Part shown: positions 33,641 through 40,374 of the stretch, piece after piece
How the letters are laid out: each line of letters begins with the position of its first letter
Numbering within the stretch: the first letter of the stretch is position 1
Assembly: GCA_900551015.1 (NCBI GenBank)
Contig: URUI01000006.1
Span: 1 to 42,955, forward strand
Direction: 5' to 3'
DNA length: 42,955 nt
From: an uncultured Collinsella sp.
Lineage (GTDB): Bacteria; Actinomycetota; Coriobacteriia; Coriobacteriales; Coriobacteriaceae
The notes under the pieces: generated by a model
What the model was told of the DNA's origin: nothing
Seen by the model: the letters and a program-made list of their open reading frames with translations, nothing else
Databases searched by the model: none
Made by a program: the position numbers and the translations under genes

Positions 33641-33656
33641 TGTTTCACGTGAAACA
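33641..33656. promoter_or_regulatory. parS site 1
   Basis: tgtttcacgtgaaaca, a perfect 16-base palindrome identical to the consensus ParB-binding site, 40 bases upstream of the parA start. Confidence 0.95.
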
Positions 33657-33679
33657 TTCCGATTCGATATCAACCGCCA

Positions 33680-33695
33680 TGTTTCACGTGAAACA
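33680..33695. promoter_or_regulatory. parS site 2
   Basis: Second perfect 16-base parS, starting 39 bases after site 1, in the gap between parA and rsmG. Confidence 0.95.
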
Positions 33696-33717
33696 CTGCA
33701 AGTTGTAGTATCCATTA

Positions 33718-33733
33718 TGTTTCACGTGAAACA
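33718..33733. promoter_or_regulatory. parS site 3
   Basis: Third perfect parS, starting 38 bases after site 2 and touching the rsmG stop codon. The even spacing (39 and 38 bases) puts the three sites at similar helical phase steps. Confidence 0.95.
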
Positions 33734-33734
33734 T

Positions 33735-34472
33735 CTAGGCAAGCGGATTCTTCTTTGCCATGCCATTTGCACGAGGCAATGAAACGGATGCTGGATGACT
33801 CTTCTTAAGAACAATGAACTCCCTGTGGCCCAAGCCCTCAGGCAAATCGATTGCGTCATTCAGAAGCAAAGTGAAGCCGCAAATCTTAGCTGCTGACATG
33901 CCGGAAGCAAGCTCCTCATCCGAAGGATTACCCTTGGTGATAACAAATAGACCTCCATCCTTGAGGAACGGAGCCGCATACTCAACAAGAATCGGTAGAG
34001 GGGCCAGTGCGCGGGCGGTTACGACAGAGAACTGCTTCTTATGGCTTCGAGCATATTCTTCAAGACGATCATGAACGGCATGAGCATGTTTCAATCCAAG
34101 AGCATGGACAAAAGAATTGACAGCATCAACCTTCTTGCCAACAGAGTCAATATAAGTAGCTTTACGATGCGTGGTTATGGTTAAAGGAATACCGGGGAAG
34201 CCCGCACCTGTTCCCATATCGAGCAAAGCTCCCTCAGGAGCCTTATTGATATAAGGGAGCAAAACAAGAGAGTCGAGGATATGTAGTACCGCAGCATCTT
34301 CTATGTTAAGAATACGGGTGAGATTGGTTGTCTTATTTGTTTCCAGAACCAAATCCAAATGCTGAATACATTTCCTCAGCTCAACATCAGTTACGCTCAA
34401 GGAATACTCTTTGCAATAGGAAGTTAGACGACTCAACATCTCGTCAGCCTGCTGATCAGTAAGAACTAACAA
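33735..34472 (-). CDS. rsmG: 16S rRNA (G527-N7) methyltransferase
   Basis: A SAM-dependent methyltransferase of about 245 residues that methylates G527 of 16S rRNA; loss gives low-level streptomycin resistance in other bacteria. The SAM-binding GAGFPG motif is in LLDMGTGAGFPGIPL; NLTRI, HILDSL and ARALAPLPILVEYA are also typical. The start is placed at a TTG (34470-34472) because AAAGGAG lies six bases upstream and the predicted length then fits the family. The longer frame to 34583 would run through the jag terminator hairpin and is rejected. Confidence 0.93.
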   Translation of the reverse strand: MLVLTDQQADEMLSRLTSYCKEYSLSVTDVELRKCIQHLDLVLETNKTTNLTRILNIEDAAVLHILDSLVLLPYINKAPEGALLDMGTGAGFPGIPLTITTHRKATYIDSVGKKVDAVNSFVHALGLKHAHAVHDRLEEYARSHKKQFSVVTARALAPLPILVEYAAPFLKDGGLFVITKGNPSDEELASGMSAAKICGFTLLLNDAIDLPEGLGHREFIVLKKSHPASVSLPRANGMAKKNPLA

Positions 34473-34518
34473 CGAAAGCTCCTTTCTGACAAAAATCAGT
34501 GTATCGAGAACTTTTGAC

Positions 34519-34550
34519 AAAAAAAGGGGACGTGGAAACCACGTCCCCTT
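34519..34550 (-). terminator. Terminator after jag
   Basis: Minus-strand AAGGGGACGTGG-TTT-CCACGTCCCCTT (12 bp) followed by TTTTT. It separates the rpmH-jag transcript from rsmG-parAB. Confidence 0.9.
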
Positions 34551-34569
34551 AAGCATAAGCTCGAGTAGA

Positions 34570-35139
34570 TTATCGAGCAACAATCACCACATGGCGATCG
34601 GGGTCAGAACCCTCAGAATGAGTATCGACGGCGTCATTGCCACGAAGTGCAATGTGAACCAGTCGGCGCTCGTAGGCATTCATGGGCGGAAGCGAAACAC
34701 TCTTATGAGTGCGGATGGCACGCTCGGCAGCAGACTGAGCCATGGAGGCAACCTTGTCCTGACGGCGGCTCTTGTATCCCTCGACGTCCACTACAACCGG
34801 ATATCTAAAGCCGAGCTTGCGGCTCACCAGCAATGAGAACATAACCTGAAGGGCATCAAGGGTGCGACCATGACGGCCAATGAGAACAGCAAGGTCGGGA
34901 GCCGTTACATCCAGAATCAGCTCACCCTCGTCGCCCTCATACTCATCGATAGGAGAGTTGGCGGCATCGAAGTGCGAAAGGATGGAACGCAGGATGGAAA
35001 TCGCGACATCGGCAATGGTGTCGAGCTCCTCGTCGGTCAGCTCTTCACCGGCCTTGTAGCGCTGTGCAATCTCGGGATAATCGCCCGCGACCTGCGGGGC
35101 AACCTCCTCAAGCATATCCTCGATGATCTCTTCAGACAT
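34570..35139 (-). CDS. jag: Jag/KhpB RNA-binding protein
   Basis: A 189-residue protein with a KH-II domain (about 75-140, APDLAVLIGRHGRTLDALQVMFSLL) and an R3H domain (about 140-189, NAYERRLVHIALRGNDAVDTHSEGSDPDRHVVI). It partners with KhpA in Gram-positive bacteria to control RNAs for cell elongation. The N-terminal Jag_N domain is replaced by an acidic helical stretch (EEIIEDMLEEVAPQ), common in Actinomycetota. The ATG (35137-35139) has GGAG six bases upstream. It follows yidC as in most origin clusters. Confidence 0.92.
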   Translation of the reverse strand: MSEEIIEDMLEEVAPQVAGDYPEIAQRYKAGEELTDEELDTIADVAISILRSILSHFDAANSPIDEYEGDEGELILDVTAPDLAVLIGRHGRTLDALQVMFSLLVSRKLGFRYPVVVDVEGYKSRRQDKVASMAQSAAERAIRTHKSVSLPPMNAYERRLVHIALRGNDAVDTHSEGSDPDRHVVIVAR

Positions 35140-35154
35140 AACGTACTCCAAAAG

Positions 35155-35166
35155 TTAGGTACCTAA
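35155..35166. repeat. 12-base palindrome TTAGGTACCTAA, copy 2
   Basis: Perfect palindrome in the 44-base gap between yidC and jag, identical to the one at 31651-31662. A regulator or nucleoid protein could use both. Confidence 0.6.
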
Positions 35167-35183
35167 ATAAGATTGATATCCCG

Positions 35184-35954
35184 CTACTTCTTCTTGTGCG
35201 GGCGCGGCTTCTTCTCGCGACGAGTGACCTCAACCTGCAGCGGCGCGTTCTTAAGGCGCTCCTCCTCATCGGCCTTCGCCTTGTCGATGACCTTCTGCGT
35301 CACAAAAATCTGCTGGATAACCTGCCAAGCAGACGAGACGTCGTAGTACAGCAGAACACCAACGGGAAGGCTCCAGCCCATCCAAAGCATCATGACCGTC
35401 ATGACAACGGCCATCATACGCATGCTCTGAGCCTGCTGGCCGGTCTGGTTGCGCGACATATAGAGTTGCGGAATCAGGGTCAGGACAGCGAACAGGATCA
35501 GGCAGACCAGCGCAGGCAGCGCGACCATAAAGCCATCGGCAAAGGAGGCACTCGGCGTGGTGGTCAGGTCGGGCAGAATATTAAAGAACGAGAACGTGCC
35601 GTCGTTAAAGTAGTCCGGCAGGTTACGCAGCAGCGTAAATAGGGCGAACAGGACAGGCATCTGAATCAACAGCGGCAGACAACCAGCCATCGGGTTGAAC
35701 TTGTTCTCGCTGTAGAACTTCTGCATTTCCTCGGCCTGACGCTGGGGATCGTCGGCATAGCGCTCCTGGATCTCGAGCATCTTGGGCTGCAGCACCTGCA
35801 TGCGTGCCGTCGACTTAGTCGACTTGAGCATAAGCGGCGTCAGCAGCAGACGGATGATGACCACCAGGATGATGATGGACAGGCCCCAGTCGACCGCAAA
35901 GGTCTGGATGAGCTTGAGCAGCTCGAAAAGGATGTTAACGATCCAATCCCACAT
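35184..35954 (-). CDS. yidC: Membrane protein insertase YidC
   Basis: A 256-residue YidC/Oxa1/Alb3 insertase of the short Gram-positive type, without the large periplasmic domain of E. coli YidC. It inserts membrane proteins alone or with SecYEG. Five hydrophobic segments are visible. The conserved Arg of the hydrophilic groove is in LVVIIRLLLTPLMLKSTKST, followed by the coiled cytoplasmic loop (QPKMLEIQERYADDPQ) and NPMAGCLPLLIQMPVLFALF. The C terminus is strongly basic (KKPRPHKKK), probably for ribosome contact. It lacks an obvious lipobox. AGGAAAAC precedes the ATG. Confidence 0.95.
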   Translation of the reverse strand: MWDWIVNILFELLKLIQTFAVDWGLSIIILVVIIRLLLTPLMLKSTKSTARMQVLQPKMLEIQERYADDPQRQAEEMQKFYSENKFNPMAGCLPLLIQMPVLFALFTLLRNLPDYFNDGTFSFFNILPDLTTTPSASFADGFMVALPALVCLILFAVLTLIPQLYMSRNQTGQQAQSMRMMAVVMTVMMLWMGWSLPVGVLLYYDVSSAWQVIQQIFVTQKVIDKAKADEEERLKNAPLQVEVTRREKKPRPHKKK

Positions 35955-35983
35955 GTAAGTTTTCCTCCGATAGCGAGTGCCCG

Positions 35984-36208
35984 CTAGGGCACAGGGTCAT
36001 AACCGCCGACGTGCAGGGGATTGCAGCGAGCGATGCGCCTCACGGCAAGCCAGCAGCCTCTCAAAACACCGTACTTCTCAATCGCCTGGACGGCGTATTG
36101 CGAGCACGTTGGGTAATAAATGCAGGCGTCAGGCAATAAGGGCGAAATAACCTGTTGATATATGCGAATAGGAGCGATGGCAACACGTCGCAAAACGTGA
36201 TTGCTCAT
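35984..36208 (-). CDS. yidD: Membrane protein insertion efficiency factor YidD
   Basis: A 74-residue protein of the YidD family. Seen: IYQQVISPLLPDACIYYPTCSQYAVQAIEKYG and RRIARCNPLHVGGYDPVP, with the three conserved Cys and an amphipathic N-terminal helix for membrane association. Its ATG overlaps the rnpA stop by four bases (ATGA) with GGAGGAG ahead, and yidC follows, the usual arrangement. Confidence 0.95.
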   Translation of the reverse strand: MSNHVLRRVAIAPIRIYQQVISPLLPDACIYYPTCSQYAVQAIEKYGVLRGCWLAVRRIARCNPLHVGGYDPVP

Positions 36209-36543
36209 CGCTCCTCCCCGGCAACGCCGGCGCGTTTCATAAGCGAACGCAATGCATTGTCCATCTCCTGAGGCGAAGAAACCCTCGTCTTGGGAGTTGC
36301 GAACAAGATGATGTCATAACCCGCAACGGGAAATCCACAGCTGCGGGCGGCCTCGCGCATCACACGCTTAGAACGGTTGCGCACGACAGCACAACCGAGC
36401 CGTTTAGCACCAACGAAGGCGACCCTTCCGGAGTCGCCTTCGCCAACCGATTCACATATGGTCATTCGAATCAGAGGGTGATTGAAACGACGCCCCTGAC
36501 TGAACACATGCTCGAAATCTTGCCGAGACTTAATAGTCTTCAT
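36205..36543 (-). CDS. rnpA: Ribonuclease P protein component
   Basis: A 112-residue basic protein that supports the RNase P RNA in 5' maturation of tRNAs. The RNR signature is present (VVRNRSKRVMREAAR), with the N-terminal SRQDFEHVFSQGRRFNHPLI aromatic/substrate-contact region. Length is normal. It lies 20 bases after rpmH and overlaps yidD. Confidence 0.95.
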   Translation of the reverse strand: MKTIKSRQDFEHVFSQGRRFNHPLIRMTICESVGEGDSGRVAFVGAKRLGCAVVRNRSKRVMREAARSCGFPVAGYDIILFATPKTRVSSPQEMDNALRSLMKRAGVAGEER

Positions 36544-36563
36544 GCGAGATGTGTGTATCGCTG

Positions 36564-36698
36564 CTAGACAGTGAGACGCTTGCGGCCCTTGGCGCGACGA
36601 CGGGCGAGCACGGCACGACCACCCTTAGTGGCCATACGGGCACGGAAGCCATGGGTCTTGGCACGCTTACGCTTATTAGGCTGATACGTACGCTTCAT
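36564..36698 (-). CDS. rpmH: 50S ribosomal protein L34
   Basis: A 44-residue protein: MKRTYQPNKRKRAKTHGF, RMATKGGRAVLARRRAKGRKRL are the L34 hallmarks. The start at 36696-36698 has AGGAGG eight bases upstream; a longer upstream frame is not used. A near-consensus promoter and a leader hairpin lie upstream. It opens the minus-strand cluster rpmH-rnpA-yidD-yidC-jag. Confidence 0.98.
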   Translation of the reverse strand: MKRTYQPNKRKRAKTHGFRARMATKGGRAVLARRRAKGRKRLTV

Positions 36699-36726
36699 CT
36701 TAAGTTCCTCCTGCTGCATTTCGAGT

Positions 36727-36744
36727 GTCCGCGGGGGCGCGGAC
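36727..36744 (-). promoter_or_regulatory. Leader hairpin of rpmH
   Basis: GTCCGCG pairs with CGCGGAC around a four-base loop, inside the predicted rpmH leader, about 15 bases before the ribosome site. It could be a leader control element or an RNA-stability structure. Confidence 0.45.
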
Positions 36745-36770
36745 GCAGATATAGACACGTGAGCTTGAAG

Positions 36771-36800
36771 ATTGTAGGGAAATCAATGTTCAAATGTCAA
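36771..36800 (-). promoter_or_regulatory. Promoter of the rpmH operon
   Basis: Perfect -35 TTGACA (36795-36800) and near-perfect -10 TACAAT (36771-36776), spacer 18 bases. It is the best promoter in the window and faces away from dnaA. Confidence 0.8.
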
Positions 36801-37043
36801 GAAATCAAAGGTAAAAGGTTACGCAGTTCACACGGTTCCCCCATAAGCCGAGCTCGATTTAGCGGTGCATGGCAACTTTTCACGATATTTCATCGAGTTT
36901 TCAACAGGTCATGTTGGCAATGTTGAGAACTTTTCGTCCATTTTCCAAAGTTTTCAACATGTTTTGAAAAGTTGTCGAAAGATGAGAAACATTGCACGGT
37001 GAGCTACTATTTGTTCGAAACCTTTTGAAAGATTGCGAGCGGC
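36801..37043. other. Origin-proximal non-coding DNA with DnaA-box-like repeats
   Basis: This gap between rpmH (minus) and the GHKL gene (plus) is where many bacteria carry oriC boxes upstream of dnaA. TTTTCAACA occurs at 36898-36906 and 36951-36959; a near copy TTCTCAACA lies on the minus strand at 36921-36929. The nine-mer differs from the classical TTATCCACA at two positions. The neighbourhood is AT-rich with repeated TTTTGAAAAG/TTTTCAAC strings. Whether it is the unwinding site or an accessory DnaA-binding region cannot be told from sequence. Confidence 0.6.
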
Positions 37044-38396
37044 ATGTCTGACGACTTTTACACCATGGTCGATTCCGGAGACCCGGCACCCGACAACGAG
37101 CACATCACCGGCGTGCGCGAAGAGCGTGAGGAAGGCGAGCAGACGACCACGCAGGCGCCAAAAGCCATGTACGCCGCGCGCATCGCCGTCTATGACGACA
37201 TGCTGTCGACACCGCGTGTGATCGTCATTGATCCGCAAGATGTCCGCACGTATTTGGAAGAGACGACCAACACCGTCTACCAGTGCATGAAAGAACAAGG
37301 TGGCCATATCTCGCTCATGGTCATCCGCGAGATTGTCGAAAACTTTATCCACGCGCACTTTGCCGAGCCCATCATCTCGATTCTGGACGGCGGAGACACC
37401 ATCCGCTTTGCTGATCAAGGACCCGGCATCGACGACAAGGAGCGCGCTTTCGACTTTGGCGTTACCAGCGCAAACAGCAAGATGAAGCGCTATATCCGTG
37501 GAACCGGAGCAGGGTTTCCCATGGTGCAGGAGTATTTGGAAAACGCCGGCGGGGCCGTGTCCATCGAGGACAACATGGGCAACGGCACCGTGGTTACGGT
37601 AAGCCTGGATCCTAAACGCGTGCAGGAAATCGAACGCGCCGGCGGGCGCGGTGCTGCCGTGCGGCCCGAGACGAAGCAGCCCGCATATCCCCTGCCGGGA
37701 GCTTTTGCGCAGCAGCCCATGGCAACGCAACAGATGCAGCCCCGCGTGGGACAGATGCAGCAGCCCGGAATGCTTCCTACACAAGAGTCCCAGGCGGCGT
37801 CGATGTCGATGCCGCCAAACGTGCCAGAGGCCATGCCGCTGGCGGATCAGGATGCAGCAGCAATGCAGCAGGCGACGGGGGCACCGGGTGGCCAGCAAAT
37901 GGGATATCAGCCGTACCAACAGGGATATCCATATCAGCAGATGCCGCCACTGGGGTATGGCCAGCAGTTCCCACAGCAGTACCAGCAGGGATATCAGCAG
38001 CCGTACCAGCAGATGCCGCAGCAGCAGCACAACCCCTGGGCCCAGCAGATGACTCCGCAGCCTTACCAACAGTGGCCTCAAAGTTTTCAACAGCAAATGC
38101 CGCCGATGCAGAGTTCTCAACAACCAGCAGCTCAAATGATGTATCCTAATGCAGCAAATCAGTATGCGCAGCCACAACCGGACGTGTTCGTAAGCGATCG
38201 CGGCAACGCCGCGCTGGGCTATCTGGCGCAAAATCAAGCGTGCGGTGCTACCGATCTGGCGAGGGCGTTTGGAAACTCGGCCCCCACTTGGTCACGCACG
38301 CTCAATGACTTGGCGCAGGCCGGCTTGGTCATCAAGCATGGCCAGAAATACCATCTGACCGAACTCGGCGCCGCTCGCGTGCGAGCTCAGAGCTAA
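37044..38396 (+). CDS. GHKL ATPase fused by a Gln/Pro-rich linker to a winged-helix domain
   Basis: A 450-residue protein of unknown function. Residues about 45-190 form a GHKL ATP-binding fold: N box IREIVENFIHAHF (Glu96, Asn100), G1 DQGPGI (124-129), G2 GTGAGF (153-158) and a closing GNGTVVTVSL. No HisKA, receiver or membrane segment is present. The look is closer to stand-alone SpoIIAB/RsbW-type kinases than to sensor kinases. Residues about 208-375 are Gln/Pro/Tyr/Met-rich repeats (QQYQQGYQQPYQQMPQQQ), prion-like. Residues about 385-450 are a winged-helix DNA-binding domain (GNAALGYLAQ, SAPTWSRTLNDLAQAGLVIK). The gene lies between rpmH and dnaA, 15 bases before dnaA, and contains DnaA-box-like TTTTCAACA at 38084. 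A role in controlling initiation or dnaA expression is an inference from position. Confidence 0.85.
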   Translation: MSDDFYTMVDSGDPAPDNEHITGVREEREEGEQTTTQAPKAMYAARIAVYDDMLSTPRVIVIDPQDVRTYLEETTNTVYQCMKEQGGHISLMVIREIVENFIHAHFAEPIISILDGGDTIRFADQGPGIDDKERAFDFGVTSANSKMKRYIRGTGAGFPMVQEYLENAGGAVSIEDNMGNGTVVTVSLDPKRVQEIERAGGRGAAVRPETKQPAYPLPGAFAQQPMATQQMQPRVGQMQQPGMLPTQESQAASMSMPPNVPEAMPLADQDAAAMQQATGAPGGQQMGYQPYQQGYPYQQMPPLGYGQQFPQQYQQGYQQPYQQMPQQQHNPWAQQMTPQPYQQWPQSFQQQMPPMQSSQQPAAQMMYPNAANQYAQPQPDVFVSDRGNAALGYLAQNQACGATDLARAFGNSAPTWSRTLNDLAQAGLVIKHGQKYHLTELGAARVRAQS

Positions 38397-38411
38397 AGAA
38401 CGGGAGAGATA

Positions 38412-40136
38412 GTGGACGAGGAAGCAAGCATCATCCTGGGGGATGCCATCGCCTTTTGCCAGCGCGACGGCCAAGATGCACGCCTCATCAACATGCTGGG
38501 GCAATCGCGCGCCATAAGCCTAACCGAAGATACGCTCACGATCGAGGCCCCCTCGCGCTTTGCCATCGCGCAGCTCAAAAAGCATCAGCCGACCATTGAG
38601 GCCTATCTGGAAGAAATCGCCTTTGCTCCGATCGCGCTCGACATCGTGGCACCGCAAGGCGCCGCGACGGAATCCGCTGCCGCGACGGCGCCCGCCACGG
38701 CTCCCGCTGCTTCCCCGGCGGTGCCGGCCTCCGCAGGCGACGTGCCGACAATCGAGCACCAGCACGGCGATGTTTCCCGTGAAACCATGGCACCGTTGCC
38801 GACCGCGGCGGCGACGTCAACGAACGCACCCGTCACGCACATGCCTATCGCTCACGACGCAGCGGCGGGCGCGGATTCGGGCATTGCAATCAAGAACACG
38901 CTCTCGGCCGATGATTTTCGTCGCATGATGAACCAGATGAAGGGCGGAGCGCCGACTAAGTCCACGCAAGCTGCGACCCCCGCTTCACCCATGCCAGCAC
39001 CGACCGTACCGGCCGAGCAGAATGCGGATGGAGCCCCGCTCGCCGCGAACTCAAAATTTACCTTTGAGAACTTTGTCTACGGCCCCGAGAACAGCCATGC
39101 CTATCGCTCGGCACTCAAGTTTGCCGCCCTCGCGGACGAGCGCGGCACGTGCACATCGCTGTTCATCTACGGCAAATCGGGCCTGGGCAAGACGCACCTG
39201 CTGCTTGCCATCAAAAACGAGCTCGCCGAGAAGTCGCCCGAGATCAAGGTCAAGTATGCCAACTCCCAGGCATATCTGGACGACCTGATGACCGAGTTCG
39301 ACCGCCAAAAGAAGAGCAACGCCCCTATCATGCAGGCATACCACGGCGTGGACGTGCTCATCATCGATGACATCCAAAACATCATCGGCAAGCGCGCGAG
39401 CGTGGACTACTTTTTCCAGCTCATGGACGAGTTCATCCGCAACAACAAGAAGGTCGTCATCGCGGCAGACCGCGCCCCCAAGGACCTGAGCATGGACGAG
39501 CGTCTGACCAGCCGCTTCAACGCCGGCATGCTCTGCCTGGTCGCAGAGCCCAGCTACGAGATGAAATACAAGATCTTGCAGCGCTATTACGAGAACACCA
39601 TCGTCGCCGCTCCCGAGGCAGGCGACGACTCGCTGCTGGCGGCCTATGGGGGCGACGGCGGGCACCTGACCGACGAGCACTTTAAACACATGGCCGAGGT
39701 CTCGGGCACCAACATCCGCGAACTCGAGAGCTTCTGCGAGCGCTGCGCCGGCGAGGCGGGCGACCGCGAGCGCGAGGGCGGGGAGCTCACCTTTGACGAT
39801 ATCGACGCCATCGCCAGCCAGTACTTCGACACATCGGCCAAAAAGATCAACGTCCAGACGGTTCAGTCCGTCATCGAAGAGCAGTACGGCGTGACGCACG
39901 AGGAGCTCATCGGCCCGCGTCGCAACGCCAATATCGCCAAAGCACGCCATATCGCTATCTACTTGGCCATCGAGATGTGCGAGATGACGACCACGGCGGT
40001 GGGCGCCGAATTTGGCAACCGCAACCACTCGACCGTCAGTACGAGCTACAAAAAGGTCCAGAAGATGATCCAGGAAGACCGCACCGTCACCGAAGACCTC
40101 AAGTCGCTGCGCGATAAAATTACACTGCGCTCGTAG
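38412..40136 (+). CDS. dnaA: Chromosomal replication initiator DnaA
   Basis: A 574-residue DnaA. Domain I is at about 1-80; domain II is a long Ala/Pro/Thr-rich linker (about 81-210). Domain III AAA+ has Walker A GKSGLGKT (254-261), Walker B VLIIDD (315-320), and sensor/Arg-finger region ERLTSRFNAGM. Domain IV has ARHIAIYLAIEM and the signature FGNRNHSTV (534-542). In E. coli the same place reads FGGRDHTTV; the base-contacting Asp433 is Asn538 here and Thr435 is Ser540. Start is a GTG with GGGAGA upstream. It follows the GHKL gene by 15 bases, so both may share a transcript. A degenerate parS lies inside domain II coding sequence. Confidence 0.96.
   Translation: MDEEASIILGDAIAFCQRDGQDARLINMLGQSRAISLTEDTLTIEAPSRFAIAQLKKHQPTIEAYLEEIAFAPIALDIVAPQGAATESAAATAPATAPAASPAVPASAGDVPTIEHQHGDVSRETMAPLPTAAATSTNAPVTHMPIAHDAAAGADSGIAIKNTLSADDFRRMMNQMKGGAPTKSTQAATPASPMPAPTVPAEQNADGAPLAANSKFTFENFVYGPENSHAYRSALKFAALADERGTCTSLFIYGKSGLGKTHLLLAIKNELAEKSPEIKVKYANSQAYLDDLMTEFDRQKKSNAPIMQAYHGVDVLIIDDIQNIIGKRASVDYFFQLMDEFIRNNKKVVIAADRAPKDLSMDERLTSRFNAGMLCLVAEPSYEMKYKILQRYYENTIVAAPEAGDDSLLAAYGGDGGHLTDEHFKHMAEVSGTNIRELESFCERCAGEAGDREREGGELTFDDIDAIASQYFDTSAKKINVQTVQSVIEEQYGVTHEELIGPRRNANIAKARHIAIYLAIEMCEMTTTAVGAEFGNRNHSTVSTSYKKVQKMIQEDRTVTEDLKSLRDKITLRS
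38771..38786. promoter_or_regulatory. parS-like site inside dnaA, degenerate
   Basis: tgtttcccgtgaaacc matches perfect parS at 14 of 16 bases. It falls in the low-complexity linker coding region of dnaA, where the protein sequence tolerates it. Confidence 0.4.
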
Positions 40137-40374
40137 GGAAATAGAGACACCTGTTGAAAACTTGTCGAAACCACGGGCATAAGGTGTCTAAAACCCAACC
40201 TGCGGTGATGAAAAGTTTTGCGCAGGTTTTGAACGTGGAAAACCACCCCTGTTGCACACAGGTTGCTGTCGATTCTCTTTCTGGGTCTGACCTGCGTCTT
40301 TGGGAGTAATCAACAGTTTCGTCAGTGCTATTACTATTATTAAGATATTTATATCTATAGAAAGGTATTAAAAG
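40137..40374. other. Candidate oriC unwinding region between dnaA and dnaN
   Basis: About 240 non-coding bases. Box-like sequences: minus-strand TTTTCAACA (40152-40160), minus-strand TTTTCCACG (40234-40242) and plus-strand TAATCAACA (40307-40315). Twelve bases after the last comes a tract at 40328-40342 whose minus strand reads TAATAATAGTAATAG, i.e. five consecutive trinucleotides of the DnaA-trio type (T/A-A-G/A). An AT-only-rich run follows to 40370. Box, short spacer, trios, then AT-rich DNA is the order of the basal unwinding system described in Bacillus. A CCTGT/ACAGG hairpin lies near 40248-40262. Confidence 0.65.

Noticed and set aside
34473..34583. N-terminal extension of rsmG
   Set aside because: It would be translated from the jag terminator hairpin; a TTG with a good ribosome site at 34470-34472 gives the normal length.
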